In this document: one piece after another, positions 8,504 to 17,441 of the stretch | Layout of the letters: each line of letters begins with the position of its first letter | Position numbering within the stretch: the first letter of the stretch is position 1 | DNA from: CAVQBJ01 sp963819075 | GTDB taxonomy: Bacteria; Actinomycetota; Thermoleophilia; Solirubrobacterales; Solirubrobacteraceae | Length of the DNA: 64,000 bases | Direction of reading: 5' to 3' | Assembly: GCA_963819075.1 (NCBI GenBank) | Contig: CAWFUP010000005.1 | Coordinates: 62,001-126,000, forward strand | Notes under the pieces: generated by a model | Seen by the model: the letters and a program-made list of their open reading frames with translations, nothing else | Database searches by the model: none | Told to the model about the DNA's origin: nothing | Program-made: the position numbers and the translations under genes

Positions 8504-8552
8504 GGGGTGCACGTGGTTTCCATGAACCATTCACGGAAAGGACGTGCACCCC
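8504..8552. repeat. Dispersed palindromic element, family A, copy 1
   Basis: This 49-bp imperfect palindrome sits between the ends of ftsI and the convergent ABC permease. The outer arms GGGGTGCACGT/ACGTGCACCCC pair perfectly and the inner arms (TTTCC..TGAA) pair with few mismatches around a 3-nt loop. The right arm, starting TTCACGGAAAGGACGTGCAC, is identical in copy 2 (17619-17669). It may act as a bidirectional terminator or a REP-like element. Confidence 0.7.
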
Positions 8553-8566
8553 CCGCCGAGCTGCCC

Positions 8567-9466
8567 CTACTCGACGCGACTGAACTCGGCGATCGCGATG
8601 CCGAGCATCACGAGCCCGAGCGCGAGGATGACGCCGGCGTCGAGCAGGATCGGCACGTGGAAGCTCCACCACGTGACGCCGGGGTCGAGTGTGTGTCGCG
8701 CCAACTCGGAGATCTGCAGGTGCGCGAACACGGCGCGCCGCATCGCGTCGACGGCGTAGGTGAGCGGGTCGAGCCGGTTGAGGATCTCCAGCCAGCGGGG
8801 CAGCCCCGAGACCGGATAGATCGCCCCGGAGAGGAAGAACATCGGCAGGATGATCAGCTGCATGAGCGCCATGAACGACTGCAGCTGGGTCACCCGGGCG
8901 GCGGCCATGACCCCGAAGGCGGTGATCGAGAAGGCGAGCAGCAGCTGCAGCGCGAGGATCTCCACGATCAGCGACAGCGAGTAGTTCACGCCGACGAGCG
9001 GGGCGATGATGACCATGATCACGCCCTGCAGGCTGGCCACGGTGGCGCCGCCGAGGCACTTGCCGATGACGAGCGAGCTGCGGCGCACCGGCGCGACCAT
9101 CATCTCGCGCAGGAAGCCGAACTCGCGGTCCCAGACGATCGACGCGGCCGAGAACATCGCCGTGAACAGGACCGCCATGCACAGCACGCCCGGGTAGATG
9201 AACGTGCGCAGGTTGACGCCGTGCGTGCCCGCCGAGGCGAGGCGCGACAGACCGGTTCCGAGCACGAACAGGAACAGGAAGGGCTGCACGAGCTGCACGA
9301 CCATCCGCAGCCGGTCGCGACTGAAACGGATGAGCTCGCGCTGCCAGACGATCCGCACCGCGCGCGCGTCCCCCTGCCAGCTGCGCGCCGGCACGCGCAC
9401 GCGGACGATCTCGTGGCTCGGGCCCTCGGGCGGCGGGGCGGTGGCGGTATCCGGCGTGACGGCCAT
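8567..9466 (-). CDS. ABC-2 type transporter permease (DrrB-like)
   Basis: This 299-residue membrane subunit of an ABC exporter has a basic N-terminal cytoplasmic stretch followed by about six hydrophobic segments from residue 55. It carries the ABC-2 pattern FSAASIVWDREFGFLREMMV and FFLSGAIYPVSGLPRWLEIL, typical of the daunorubicin-resistance/NodJ group. The ATG at 9466 lies 2 nt after the stop of the ATPase gene, and together they form one exporter. Substrate unknown; a drug, lipid or glycolipid is possible. The gene is on the strand opposite to the surrounding dcw genes. Confidence 0.88.
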   Translation of the reverse strand: MAVTPDTATAPPPEGPSHEIVRVRVPARSWQGDARAVRIVWQRELIRFSRDRLRMVVQLVQPFLFLFVLGTGLSRLASAGTHGVNLRTFIYPGVLCMAVLFTAMFSAASIVWDREFGFLREMMVAPVRRSSLVIGKCLGGATVASLQGVIMVIIAPLVGVNYSLSLIVEILALQLLLAFSITAFGVMAAARVTQLQSFMALMQLIILPMFFLSGAIYPVSGLPRWLEILNRLDPLTYAVDAMRRAVFAHLQISELARHTLDPGVTWWSFHVPILLDAGVILALGLVMLGIAIAEFSRVE

Positions 9467-9468
9467 CG

Positions 9469-10497
9469 TCAGCGGCGGCTCATCGCGCGCATCATCGCGC
9501 GGTTGCGGTCGGTGCCCGAGCTCTCCGCGTCGCGGATCGTCGAGCCGGTGTAGGACATGAAGACGTCGTCGAGCGACGGGCGCGAGACGCTGACCGCGCG
9601 GATCGGCACCCCGAGCTCGGCGAACAGGCGCGGCACGAACTCCTCGCCGGTGGCCACGCCGAACGTGACGGCGCCCTCGGCGATCGTGGCCTCGATCCCG
9701 AACCGCTCGCGCAGGGCGGCGATGGCGGCCTCGTCGTCCTCGGTGTGGATCTGCACGCGGTCGGTCCCGACGCTCTCCTTGAGCGCCTCGGGCGTGTCGA
9801 GCACGATGATCTCGCCGTGGTCCATGATCGCGATCCGGTCGCAGTTCTCGGCCTCGTCCATGTAGTGCGTGGTCAGGAAGATCGTGATGTCCTCCTGGCG
9901 CTTGAGCTCGCGGATGTACGCCCAGATCGAGCTGCGCGTCTGCGGGTCCAGGCCGACCGTCGGCTCGTCGAGGAACAGCACGCGCGGTGAGTGCAACAGG
10001 CCCCGGCCGATCTCCAGGCGTCGCTTCATCCCGCCCGAGAACGTGTTCACCAGGCCATCGCGTCGCTCCCACAGGCCGACCATCTCGAGCACTTGGCGCA
10101 TGCGCGGCTGCACGAGCTCGCGCGGCACGCCGTAGAGCTCGGCGTGCAGCCGCAGGTTCTGCGCGGCGGTCAGGTAACCGTCGAGCGTCGTGTCCTGAAA
10201 GACGAGGCCGATGTTGCGCCGCACGTCGTCGCGCTCGCGCACGACGTCGTGGCCGGCCACCAGCGCGCGACCCGAGGTCGGGCGCACGAGCGTGCAGAGC
10301 ATGTTGATCGTCGTCGACTTGCCGGCGCCGTTGGGTCCGAGGAAGCCGAACGTCTCGCCCGGCAGCACGCTGAAATCGATCCCGCGCACCGCCTCGAGGT
10401 CATCGAAGCGCTTGGCCAGTCCGCGCACGAGCACGGCGGCGTCGTCGCGGCCATTCGCGTCGTCGAGCTCGGGCGTGGACTCGGGGGTGATGGTCAT
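9469..10497 (-). CDS. ABC transporter ATP-binding protein (DrrA-like)
   Basis: This 342-residue ATPase energises the permease encoded directly downstream. It shows Walker A (GPNGAGKST), signature (FSGGMKRRLE), Walker B (VLFLDEP) and the H-loop (TTHYMDEAE), then a C-terminal extension of about 100 residues as in DrrA proteins. Close spacing (2 nt) to the permease and 39 nt from the upstream lipoprotein gene suggests a three-gene minus-strand operon. AAAGG-like sequences (GGAAAGGAAGG on the plus strand) lie upstream, but no clear minus-strand Shine-Dalgarno precedes the ATG. Confidence 0.92.
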   Translation of the reverse strand: MTITPESTPELDDANGRDDAAVLVRGLAKRFDDLEAVRGIDFSVLPGETFGFLGPNGAGKSTTINMLCTLVRPTSGRALVAGHDVVRERDDVRRNIGLVFQDTTLDGYLTAAQNLRLHAELYGVPRELVQPRMRQVLEMVGLWERRDGLVNTFSGGMKRRLEIGRGLLHSPRVLFLDEPTVGLDPQTRSSIWAYIRELKRQEDITIFLTTHYMDEAENCDRIAIMDHGEIIVLDTPEALKESVGTDRVQIHTEDDEAAIAALRERFGIEATIAEGAVTFGVATGEEFVPRLFAELGVPIRAVSVSRPSLDDVFMSYTGSTIRDAESSGTDRNRAMMRAMSRR

Positions 10498-10536
10498 GGC
10501 ACGGTGGAAAGGAAGGCCGAGCGTGTGCGCCAGCGC

Positions 10537-12159
10537 TCAGCCGTGGCTCACTGCGAGCGCTCGAACGAGGACGTTGCGCGTCATCGCCACTACCCGCGGG
10601 TCCGGGGCGGTGGGCGCGTCCGGTGACGCGTTCGGTACCGGCTCGAGGCCGAGCTCCCAGGCCAGGGTACCGCTCGCAAACACGAGCGCCCCCGAGCGGG
10701 CGGTGTACACGGTCGTCTCGGCGCGATCGTCGCCGGGGCCGGGAACCGGCTCGCCGGGCTCGGCCGCGCCGCCCGACGTACAGGGCGCAAGGCCGAAGCC
10801 GACGACGCGCACGCCGGACGGCGACAGCGGCGCCGTGCGGTCGAGCTCGTAGCCGACGATCCCGGGGATCCGGGTACTCGCCGTCACGCCGGTGTCCGCG
10901 AACAGCCAGCTCGGCCGAAGCGTCGGCACGGGCGCCCACGGGTAGTACCGGTAGGTGGGCGGACCGGGTTCGGGTAGCCGCGGGGTGATGCAGCCGAGGT
11001 ACGCCGAGCCGGCGAGCGGTGCCCCCCGGCCCGGAAAGGCGCCGCTCGGGTCCTGCTTGTCGGGATCGAGCGCAACCCGCTCCTTGAAGGCGGTGATCAC
11101 GTGCGCCGGCGCCGGGTACTCGCTGGAGGCCGGCGTCGCGGCGGCGAAGCGGACTCGCCAGGCGAGCGTGTCCGAGCCGAGCATCACCAGGCTGGTGCCG
11201 GCGTCGCGCGCCTGCATCCACGCCCGCTCCTCGCGCGAGGACCAGTACTCGCTGTGGCCGAAATCGAGCAGCACGCGCACGCCGCGCAGCTGGCGCGGGT
11301 TGCGGGCGACCGACTCGCTGTCGGTGTAGGAGACCGGGTAGCCGTAGCGCTCGAGGAAGCGCACCATCGCGACGTCGCGCGCGAAGAACTGCCCGGCGCC
11401 GGTCACGCTGTCATACGGGCGGTCGTAGGACACGGCCACCCCCTGGGTCGTGCCGGTGACGCCGACGAGGCGCGCCCCGCCGGGATACAGGCTGTCGCCG
11501 CCCCACGCGTTGTAGGCCTCGTAGGTCGCGGTCGGCAGCTGGGCGAGTATCGGCGCCGGCCGGCTCGAGCGCAGCACGAACAGGCAGTCGCTCGCGGCCC
11601 CGTCACTGCTCGACAGCTTCGCGATGTACACCCCGCTGGCCAGCGACGACGGGATGGTGAAGCTGAGCGTCGGGTACCAATGGCACTCGGTGAGGCCGGT
11701 GAGCGCGTCGTGGTGGCACGGTGGCTGGTGGCGGGCGGACAGCCAGCGGCTGGCCAGCACCTCGCGACCGCCGGCGCCCTGGTACCAGCCCATGCGGAAG
11801 ACCTGCACACGCACCCGCGAGGCCCCGTAGGCATCGACGTAGACTCGCTGCACCTGGCCGGAGAGGACGGTCTGGGAGGCGACGTACGCGGCGATCGCCC
11901 CGTGGGCCAGCCCGCCGATGTCCGCGGCGGGACCGGGCAGGCGCCACGCGGTGGTGCCGCGGCGGCGATTCTCGGTGGCGACGCTCGGCTGCGGACCGTC
12001 GGTGGTCACGAGCCACTGGTAGTCGGCCTCGCGGCGACCGCCCCCGGGCGGACGCGTGCCGACCGGTCCGCCGCCCGAGCTGCCGCAGGCGCAAACGAGC
12101 AGCGTGGCGGCGAACAGCGCCACACCGGTCCCGAGGCGGCGAGCGGCCCGTCGACACAT
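10537..12159 (-). CDS. Lipoprotein related to N,N-dimethylformamidase beta-subunit C-terminal domain
   Basis: The 540-residue protein begins with a signal peptide and lipobox (LLVCACGSS), so it is probably lipid-anchored outside the cell. The remainder resembles the large-subunit domain named after N,N-dimethylformamidase: YVDAYGASRVRVQVFRMGWYQG, PTATYEAYNAWGGDSLY, and LLDFGHSEYWSSRE with DAGTSLVMLGSD, a class I amidotransferase-like fold. Many members are secreted proteins of unknown substrate, so amidase activity is not assured. The ATG at 12159 lies 7 nt after CATACT on the minus strand. It is first in a probable operon with the ABC exporter and divergent from murE. Confidence 0.72.
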   Translation of the reverse strand: MCRRAARRLGTGVALFAATLLVCACGSSGGGPVGTRPPGGGRREADYQWLVTTDGPQPSVATENRRRGTTAWRLPGPAADIGGLAHGAIAAYVASQTVLSGQVQRVYVDAYGASRVRVQVFRMGWYQGAGGREVLASRWLSARHQPPCHHDALTGLTECHWYPTLSFTIPSSLASGVYIAKLSSSDGAASDCLFVLRSSRPAPILAQLPTATYEAYNAWGGDSLYPGGARLVGVTGTTQGVAVSYDRPYDSVTGAGQFFARDVAMVRFLERYGYPVSYTDSESVARNPRQLRGVRVLLDFGHSEYWSSREERAWMQARDAGTSLVMLGSDTLAWRVRFAAATPASSEYPAPAHVITAFKERVALDPDKQDPSGAFPGRGAPLAGSAYLGCITPRLPEPGPPTYRYYPWAPVPTLRPSWLFADTGVTASTRIPGIVGYELDRTAPLSPSGVRVVGFGLAPCTSGGAAEPGEPVPGPGDDRAETTVYTARSGALVFASGTLAWELGLEPVPNASPDAPTAPDPRVVAMTRNVLVRALAVSHG

Positions 12160-12234
12160 CCGCGCGAGTATGCCAGCGGCTGCCGATGGTCCGGGCGCGG
12201 CTACGCCCGTCGTCCGTGAGTCTGACGGCACTTC

Positions 12235-12240
12235 TAGACT
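12235..12240 (+). promoter_or_regulatory. Candidate -10 box (TAGACT) for murE transcription
   Basis: murE needs its own promoter because the three genes before it face the other way. TAGACT at 12235-12240 is the best -10 candidate. It lies 7 nt before a GTG (12248) that opens an 8-codon upstream ORF ending inside the murE start (ACATGA). Confidence 0.45.
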
Positions 12241-12270
12241 GCGGGCGGTGTCACACCACGCAGGGCGCAC

Positions 12271-13755
12271 ATGAGGCTCGACGAGGTGATCCCCGCGGCG
12301 CCGCCGTCCGTCGGCTCCGTCCCGATCACCGCGCTCGCCTACGACAGCCGTCAGGCACGTCCGGGGACGCTGTTCTTCTGCGTCAGCGGCCTGCAGCGCG
12401 ACGGGCATGCCTTCGCGCCCGATGCGATCGCCCGCGGTGCCGCTGCGCTCGTGGTCGAGCGCCCACTGCAGCTCGGGGTGCCCGAGGTGCTCGTTCCCTC
12501 GGTGCGCGCGGCCATGGCACCCGCCGCGGCGCGCTTCCACGGCGATCCGAGCGCTCGGCTGCGCGTCATCGGGGTGACCGGCACGAACGGCAAGACGACG
12601 ACGGCGTTCCTCGTGCGGGCGCTCACGGAGGCCACGGGCGAGCGCTGCGGGCTGCTCGGCACCGTCAAGTCGGTGATCGGTGGCACCGAGGCGGAGGCCC
12701 TGCGCACGACGCCGGAGTCGATCGACCTGCAGGCTGACTTCCGGGCGATGCTCGACGGCGGCGACGCCGCCTGCGCGATGGAGGTCTCCTCGCACGCGCT
12801 CGACCTCGGTCGCGCTGACGCGGTGCACTTCGCCGCGGCGATCTTCACGAACCTCACGCAGGATCATCTCGACTACCACGGCACGATGGAGGCGTACTTC
12901 GCCGCCAAGCGCCGGCTGTTCATGGGGGAGGGCGAGTCACTACCGCCCCGCGTCTGCGTCATCAACATCGACGACCCCTACGGACGGCGGCTCGCCGCCG
13001 AGCTCCCCGGCGCGGTCACGTTCGGCGTCGACGCGCCGGCCGACTACCGCGCGATCGAAGTGGTCACCGGCGTCGAGGGCGCGCGGCTCGTGATCGTCAC
13101 GCCGACCGGCGAGCGGCCGCTCACGACCCTGCTGCGCGGGCGCTTCAACGTGGCCAACGCGCTCGGCGCGCTCGCCGCGGTGCACAGCCTGGGCGGCGAC
13201 CTCGACACCCTGTGCGAGGTGCTCGCCGGCGGCGTGCAGGTGCCCGGGCGCTTCGAGTCCGTCGACGAGGGGCAGGACTTCGCCGTTCTCGTCGACTACG
13301 CGCACACGCCCGACTCGCTGGCCAGCGTGCTCCGCGCCGCCCGCGAGCTGACGCGCGAGCGCGTCGTGTGCGTGTTCGGGGCCGGCGGCGACCGTGATCG
13401 CGGCAAGCGTCCACTCATGGGTGAGCTCGCGGCGCAGTTGTCGGAGGTGCCGATCGTCACCTCGGACAACCCGCGCTCGGAGGAGCCGGGCGCGATCATC
13501 GCCGAGATCATGGAGGGCGCCACGCGAGCACGGCGGCCACCGGCGGCCGAGGCGATCCGCGAGGTCGTCGACCGGCGGGAGGCGATCGACGAGGCAGTCG
13601 CGCTGGCCCGCCCGGGCGACGTGCTCGTCATCGCCGGCAAGGGCCACGAGCAGGGCCAGGAGTTCGCCGAGGGGCGAAAGCTCCCCTTCGACGACGTCAC
13701 CGTGGCCCGTGAGGCGCTGCGGCGCCTGCGCTCAGCGGTGCGGTCCGGCGCATGA
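12271..13755 (+). CDS. murE: UDP-MurNAc-tripeptide synthetase MurE (meso-DAP type)
   Basis: MurE adds the third residue to UDP-MurNAc-L-Ala-D-Glu in the cytoplasm. The 494-residue protein has the ATP loop TGTNGKTTTAF near residue 110, the central-domain NLTQDHLDYHGTMEAYFAAK, and DNPR in the C-terminal domain (near residue 398). DNPR is the signature of enzymes using meso-diaminopimelate rather than lysine. The ATG at 12271 may be coupled to a tiny leaderless upstream ORF. Its stop overlaps murF by 4 bp (ATGA). Confidence 0.95.
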   Translation: MRLDEVIPAAPPSVGSVPITALAYDSRQARPGTLFFCVSGLQRDGHAFAPDAIARGAAALVVERPLQLGVPEVLVPSVRAAMAPAAARFHGDPSARLRVIGVTGTNGKTTTAFLVRALTEATGERCGLLGTVKSVIGGTEAEALRTTPESIDLQADFRAMLDGGDAACAMEVSSHALDLGRADAVHFAAAIFTNLTQDHLDYHGTMEAYFAAKRRLFMGEGESLPPRVCVINIDDPYGRRLAAELPGAVTFGVDAPADYRAIEVVTGVEGARLVIVTPTGERPLTTLLRGRFNVANALGALAAVHSLGGDLDTLCEVLAGGVQVPGRFESVDEGQDFAVLVDYAHTPDSLASVLRAARELTRERVVCVFGAGGDRDRGKRPLMGELAAQLSEVPIVTSDNPRSEEPGAIIAEIMEGATRARRPPAAEAIREVVDRREAIDEAVALARPGDVLVIAGKGHEQGQEFAEGRKLPFDDVTVAREALRRLRSAVRSGA

Positions 13756-15125
13756 GGGCGTGGGACTCCGAGCGCGTCGCCGCGGAGGCCGGTGCGCGGA
13801 TCGTCGGCTCCGCTCGGCCCCCCGGGGGGCCCGAGCGCGTCGTCATCGACTCGCGCGCGGCCGGCCCGGGCGACCTGTTCATCGGTCTGCCCGGCGCTCG
13901 CGCGGACGGAGGCACCTACGCCCAGGTCGCGCTCGACGCGGGTGCGTGGGGGGTGCTCGTCGCGCCCGGGCACGCCGAGGCGGCGAGCGGGCCGGGCGCG
14001 CGCCTCGCGCATCCGGCGCCGCTGCTCGCGCTGCACTCGCTTGCGCGCGCCTGGCGGCGCGCGCTGGCCGCGCAGGTGATCGCTATCACCGGCTCGACCG
14101 GCAAGACCTCCACGAAGGACATCGTTGGTGCGCTGCTGCGACCGCATCGCCGCACGGTCGTCAACCCGCTCAACCACAACACCGAGATCGGGCTGCCGCT
14201 CACCGTGCTCGCCGCGCCGCCCGACACCGAGGTCCTCGTGCTCGAGATGGGCATGCGCGGCCCCGGCCAGATCGCCGAGCTGACGGCGATCGCCGAGCCC
14301 GACGTCGGTGTGATCGTCAGTGTCGGCCCGGTACACCTGGAGCTCCTGGGATCGATCGAGGCGGTCGCCGCGGCGAAGGCGGAGCTCATCGCCGGTCTCG
14401 CGCCGGGGGCGGTAGCCGTGATCCCGGCGGGCGAGCGGCTGCTGGCGCCGCACCAGCGCTCGGACGTGCGGACCGTCCGCTTCGGCCCCGGCGGCGACGT
14501 GACGCTGCGCAGCGTGGACGCTGACGGCAGCGTGGTGATCGACGCGCAGGGCGAGGCGATCGCGCTGCGCCCGTCGTTCACCGCCGCTCACCAGCGGGAG
14601 TGGAATCTGCTTGCCGCGGTCGCCGCGGTGCGGGCGATCGGCGTCGTCCCCGACGGCGAGCTGGAGGTGGCCTTCAGCGCCGGTCGCGGCGAGCGTATCG
14701 AGCTCGCCGGCGCGCTGACACTCGTCAACGATTGCTACAACGCCAACCCGATGTCGATGCGCGCCGCCCTCGAGGACCTCGCCGCGACCGCCTCCGCGCG
14801 GCGCGTCGCCGTGCTCGGCGACATGCTCGAGCTCGGCCCCGGCGCCATCGAGTTCCACGCCGAGATCGGGGCCTCCGCCGCCGACTGCGGCGTGGACCTG
14901 CTCGTCACCGTCGGGCCGCTGGCCGCCGCGATGGCCCAGCGCTTCGATGGTCCGACGTTTGCGCTCGCCGACGCCGACGAGGCGGCGGCCGAGGTCCCGG
15001 CGCTGCTGCACGACGGCGACACCGTGCTCGTGAAGGCGTCGCAGGGCGTCGGACTCTCGCGCGTCATCGATGCCCTGCGCGGCGCCCGCCATGCGCCGGC
15101 TGCCGTGCCGGACGGGGCGCGCTGA
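13752..15125 (+). CDS. murF: UDP-MurNAc-tripeptide:D-Ala-D-Ala ligase MurF
   Basis: MurF adds D-Ala-D-Ala to the UDP-MurNAc tripeptide and finishes the cytoplasmic precursor. The 457-residue protein carries the P-loop TGSTGKTSTKD (near residue 115), NHNTEIGLPLT, and the C-terminal YNANPMSMRAAL typical of MurF. The ATG overlaps the murE stop by 4 bp, and mraY follows 1 nt after its stop. No ddl gene is seen in this window, so D-Ala-D-Ala must come from elsewhere. Confidence 0.95.
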   Translation: MRAWDSERVAAEAGARIVGSARPPGGPERVVIDSRAAGPGDLFIGLPGARADGGTYAQVALDAGAWGVLVAPGHAEAASGPGARLAHPAPLLALHSLARAWRRALAAQVIAITGSTGKTSTKDIVGALLRPHRRTVVNPLNHNTEIGLPLTVLAAPPDTEVLVLEMGMRGPGQIAELTAIAEPDVGVIVSVGPVHLELLGSIEAVAAAKAELIAGLAPGAVAVIPAGERLLAPHQRSDVRTVRFGPGGDVTLRSVDADGSVVIDAQGEAIALRPSFTAAHQREWNLLAAVAAVRAIGVVPDGELEVAFSAGRGERIELAGALTLVNDCYNANPMSMRAALEDLAATASARRVAVLGDMLELGPGAIEFHAEIGASAADCGVDLLVTVGPLAAAMAQRFDGPTFALADADEAAAEVPALLHDGDTVLVKASQGVGLSRVIDALRGARHAPAAVPDGAR

Positions 15126-15126
15126 C

Positions 15127-16113
15127 ATGGGCCGCGTCCTGATCGGCGGAACCTCGGCGCTGCTGATCTGCATCTTCCTCAGCCCGAAGTTCATCGAGTT
15201 CCTGCGCCGGCGCGAGTTCGGCCAGCAGATTCGCGAGGACGGGCCCGAGGGCCACCACACGAAGGCGGGCACGCCGACGATGGGCGGCATCATCATCTTC
15301 CTCGCCATCGCAACGCCGTTCCTGATCCTCGCCAACTACAGCGACTGGCGGGCGATCGGCGTCTTCGGTGCGATGGCGGCCTGCACGGCGCTCGGCTTCG
15401 CCGACGACTACACCAAGCTCGTGCGCCGACGCTCGCTCGGGCTGCGGGGGCGCACGAAGCTGATCGTGACGATCGCGATCTCGATCGGCCTGTGGTGGAT
15501 CGCGCACTACAAGGCGGGGCTCCCGAACACGGTCGACCTGCGGGTCGTCGACTACCAGATCGATCTCGGGTGGTTCTATCCGGTGTTCGTCTACCTCGTC
15601 GTGGCCGGGACGACGAGCGGCGTCAACCTGACCGACGGGCTCGACGGGCTGGCCGCGGGCTGCGTGGCGATCGTCGTCCTGGCCTACATCGGCATCACCT
15701 TCATCAGCGGTAACAGCCACGACCGCGAGATGGCGCTGCTGTCCGGCTGCATCGTCGGGGGCTGCATCGGCTTCCTGTGGTTCAACGCGTTCCCGGCGAC
15801 CGTCTTCATGGGCGACACCGGCTCGCTCGGGCTCGGCGGAGCGATCGCCGGGCTCGCCGTCATGACGCGCACCGAGGTCCTGCTCATCCTGCTCGGCGGG
15901 ATCTTCGTCATCGAGGCGCTGTCGGTGCTCATCCAGGTGCTGTCGTTTCGGACGACGCGCCGGCGCGTCTTCCTGATGGCGCCGATCCACCACCACTTCG
16001 AGCTTCGCGGGTGGTCGGAGACGAAGATCATCCTGCGCTTCTGGATCATCGCGTCGGTGTTCAGCGCGATCGGCTTCACGCTGTACCAGAACAGCCTGCA
16101 CCACACGCTGTGA
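15127..16113 (+). CDS. mraY: Phospho-MurNAc-pentapeptide transferase MraY
   Basis: MraY moves phospho-MurNAc-pentapeptide to undecaprenyl phosphate, forming lipid I at the inner face of the membrane. The 328-residue protein has about ten hydrophobic segments and the conserved loops TKAGTPTMGG, GFADDYTKL (Asp pair), NLTDGLDGLA, MGDTGSLGLGG and APIHHHFE. The ATG at 15127 directly follows the murF stop and fits the usual N-terminus. The last bases overlap the GTG of murD. Confidence 0.96.
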   Translation: MGRVLIGGTSALLICIFLSPKFIEFLRRREFGQQIREDGPEGHHTKAGTPTMGGIIIFLAIATPFLILANYSDWRAIGVFGAMAACTALGFADDYTKLVRRRSLGLRGRTKLIVTIAISIGLWWIAHYKAGLPNTVDLRVVDYQIDLGWFYPVFVYLVVAGTTSGVNLTDGLDGLAAGCVAIVVLAYIGITFISGNSHDREMALLSGCIVGGCIGFLWFNAFPATVFMGDTGSLGLGGAIAGLAVMTRTEVLLILLGGIFVIEALSVLIQVLSFRTTRRRVFLMAPIHHHFELRGWSETKIILRFWIIASVFSAIGFTLYQNSLHHTL

Positions 16114-17441
16114 CGCCGCGTCCGCCGGTCCCGCGCGGGCCCCACCTGGTCATCGGCCTGGCTCGTTCGGGCGTCGCGGCGGCGATGGCGCTCGCCGCGC
16201 GGGGCGAGCAGGTGATCGCCGTCGACGCCGGGTCCCCGGACGTCTCGCGCCTGCGCGAGGCCGGCATCGAGACGCACACCGACGATGACGGCCTGGCCGC
16301 GCTGTCGCGGGCGCGCACCGTCGTCAAGAGCCCCGGCGTGCCCGGCGAGGCGCCGCTGGTCGCGGCCGCCCGGGCGCGCGGTATACCGGTGCTCGGTGAG
16401 CTCGAGCTCGCCTGGCGGCTGTTGCCCAACGAGTTCATCGCCGTCACCGGCACGAACGGCAAGACGACGACGGTGGAGTGGATCGGGCAGCTCCACCGCG
16501 AGGCGGGGCTGCCGGTCGCTGTCGCCGGGAACGTGGGCACGGCGCTGTCGACGCTCGTCGGCGCTGTCGACCGGTCGTCGACGATCGTGTGCGAGGCGTC
16601 CTCGTATCAACTCGAGGACACCGCCGCCTTCGCGCCCGAGGCGGCCGTCCTGCTCAACCTGACCCCCGACCACCTCGACCGCCACGGCAGCATGGAGGCC
16701 TACACGGCGGCGAAGCTGCGGATCTTCGCCCGCCAGGGCAACGACGACGTCGCCGTCGCCCCGCTCGGCCTCGGCATCGAGGACCTCGGCGGCTGCGCGC
16801 GGCGCGTGTGCTTCGGCAGCGGTCCGGGAGCGGCGCTGTCCGCACGAGCGGGCCAGCTGTGGTGGGACGAGCGCCCGCTGCTGGCGCTGAGCGAGCTCGG
16901 TCTCCCCGGCGAGCACAACCTGCGCAACGCGATGGCCGCCGCGGCAGTGACGCTCGCCCGCGGTGTCGACCCAGACGCGGTCGTCGCCGGGCTGCGCAGC
17001 TTCGCCGGCGTGGCGCACCGCCTCGAGCGCGTCGCCGAGCGAGACGGCGTGCAGTTCGTCAACGACTCCAAGGCCACGAACGTCGCCAGCACGCTCGTCG
17101 CGCTCGCGGCGCTGTCCGGGGACGACCCGCGAGTGCACCTCATCCTCGGGGGCGAGGGCAAGGGGCAGGACTTCGAGGCGCTCGCCGAGGCGGTGCGCGC
17201 GAGTTGCCTTGCCGTGTACCTGATCGGCGAGGACGCCGCGGCGATCCGCGACGCGCTCGCGCCGACGGGCGTGACGTCGCACGAGTGCGGCGACCTCGAC
17301 GCCGCGGTCGCGGCCGCGACCGCGGCCGCCCGCCCGGGGGAGACCGTGCTGCTGTCGCCGGCCTGCGCGAGCTTCGACCAGTTCAGCGACTTCGAGGCTC
17401 GCGGCGACCGGTTCCGGGAGCTCGTGCGGGGGGTGGGGTAG
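16110..17441 (+). CDS. murD: UDP-MurNAc-L-alanine:D-glutamate ligase MurD
   Basis: MurD adds D-glutamate to UDP-MurNAc-L-alanine. The 443-residue protein shows the ATP motif TGTNGKTTTVEW, the central NLTPDHLDRHGSMEAY and the C-terminal NDSKATN with LSPACASFDQF, all diagnostic. The GTG at 16110 overlaps the mraY stop (GTGA) and begins just before the N-terminal nucleotide-binding strand (HLVIGLARSG). After its stop comes the only sizeable gap inside the murE-murC run. Confidence 0.95.
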   Translation: MTPRPPVPRGPHLVIGLARSGVAAAMALAARGEQVIAVDAGSPDVSRLREAGIETHTDDDGLAALSRARTVVKSPGVPGEAPLVAAARARGIPVLGELELAWRLLPNEFIAVTGTNGKTTTVEWIGQLHREAGLPVAVAGNVGTALSTLVGAVDRSSTIVCEASSYQLEDTAAFAPEAAVLLNLTPDHLDRHGSMEAYTAAKLRIFARQGNDDVAVAPLGLGIEDLGGCARRVCFGSGPGAALSARAGQLWWDERPLLALSELGLPGEHNLRNAMAAAAVTLARGVDPDAVVAGLRSFAGVAHRLERVAERDGVQFVNDSKATNVASTLVALAALSGDDPRVHLILGGEGKGQDFEALAEAVRASCLAVYLIGEDAAAIRDALAPTGVTSHECGDLDAAVAAATAAARPGETVLLSPACASFDQFSDFEARGDRFRELVRGVG

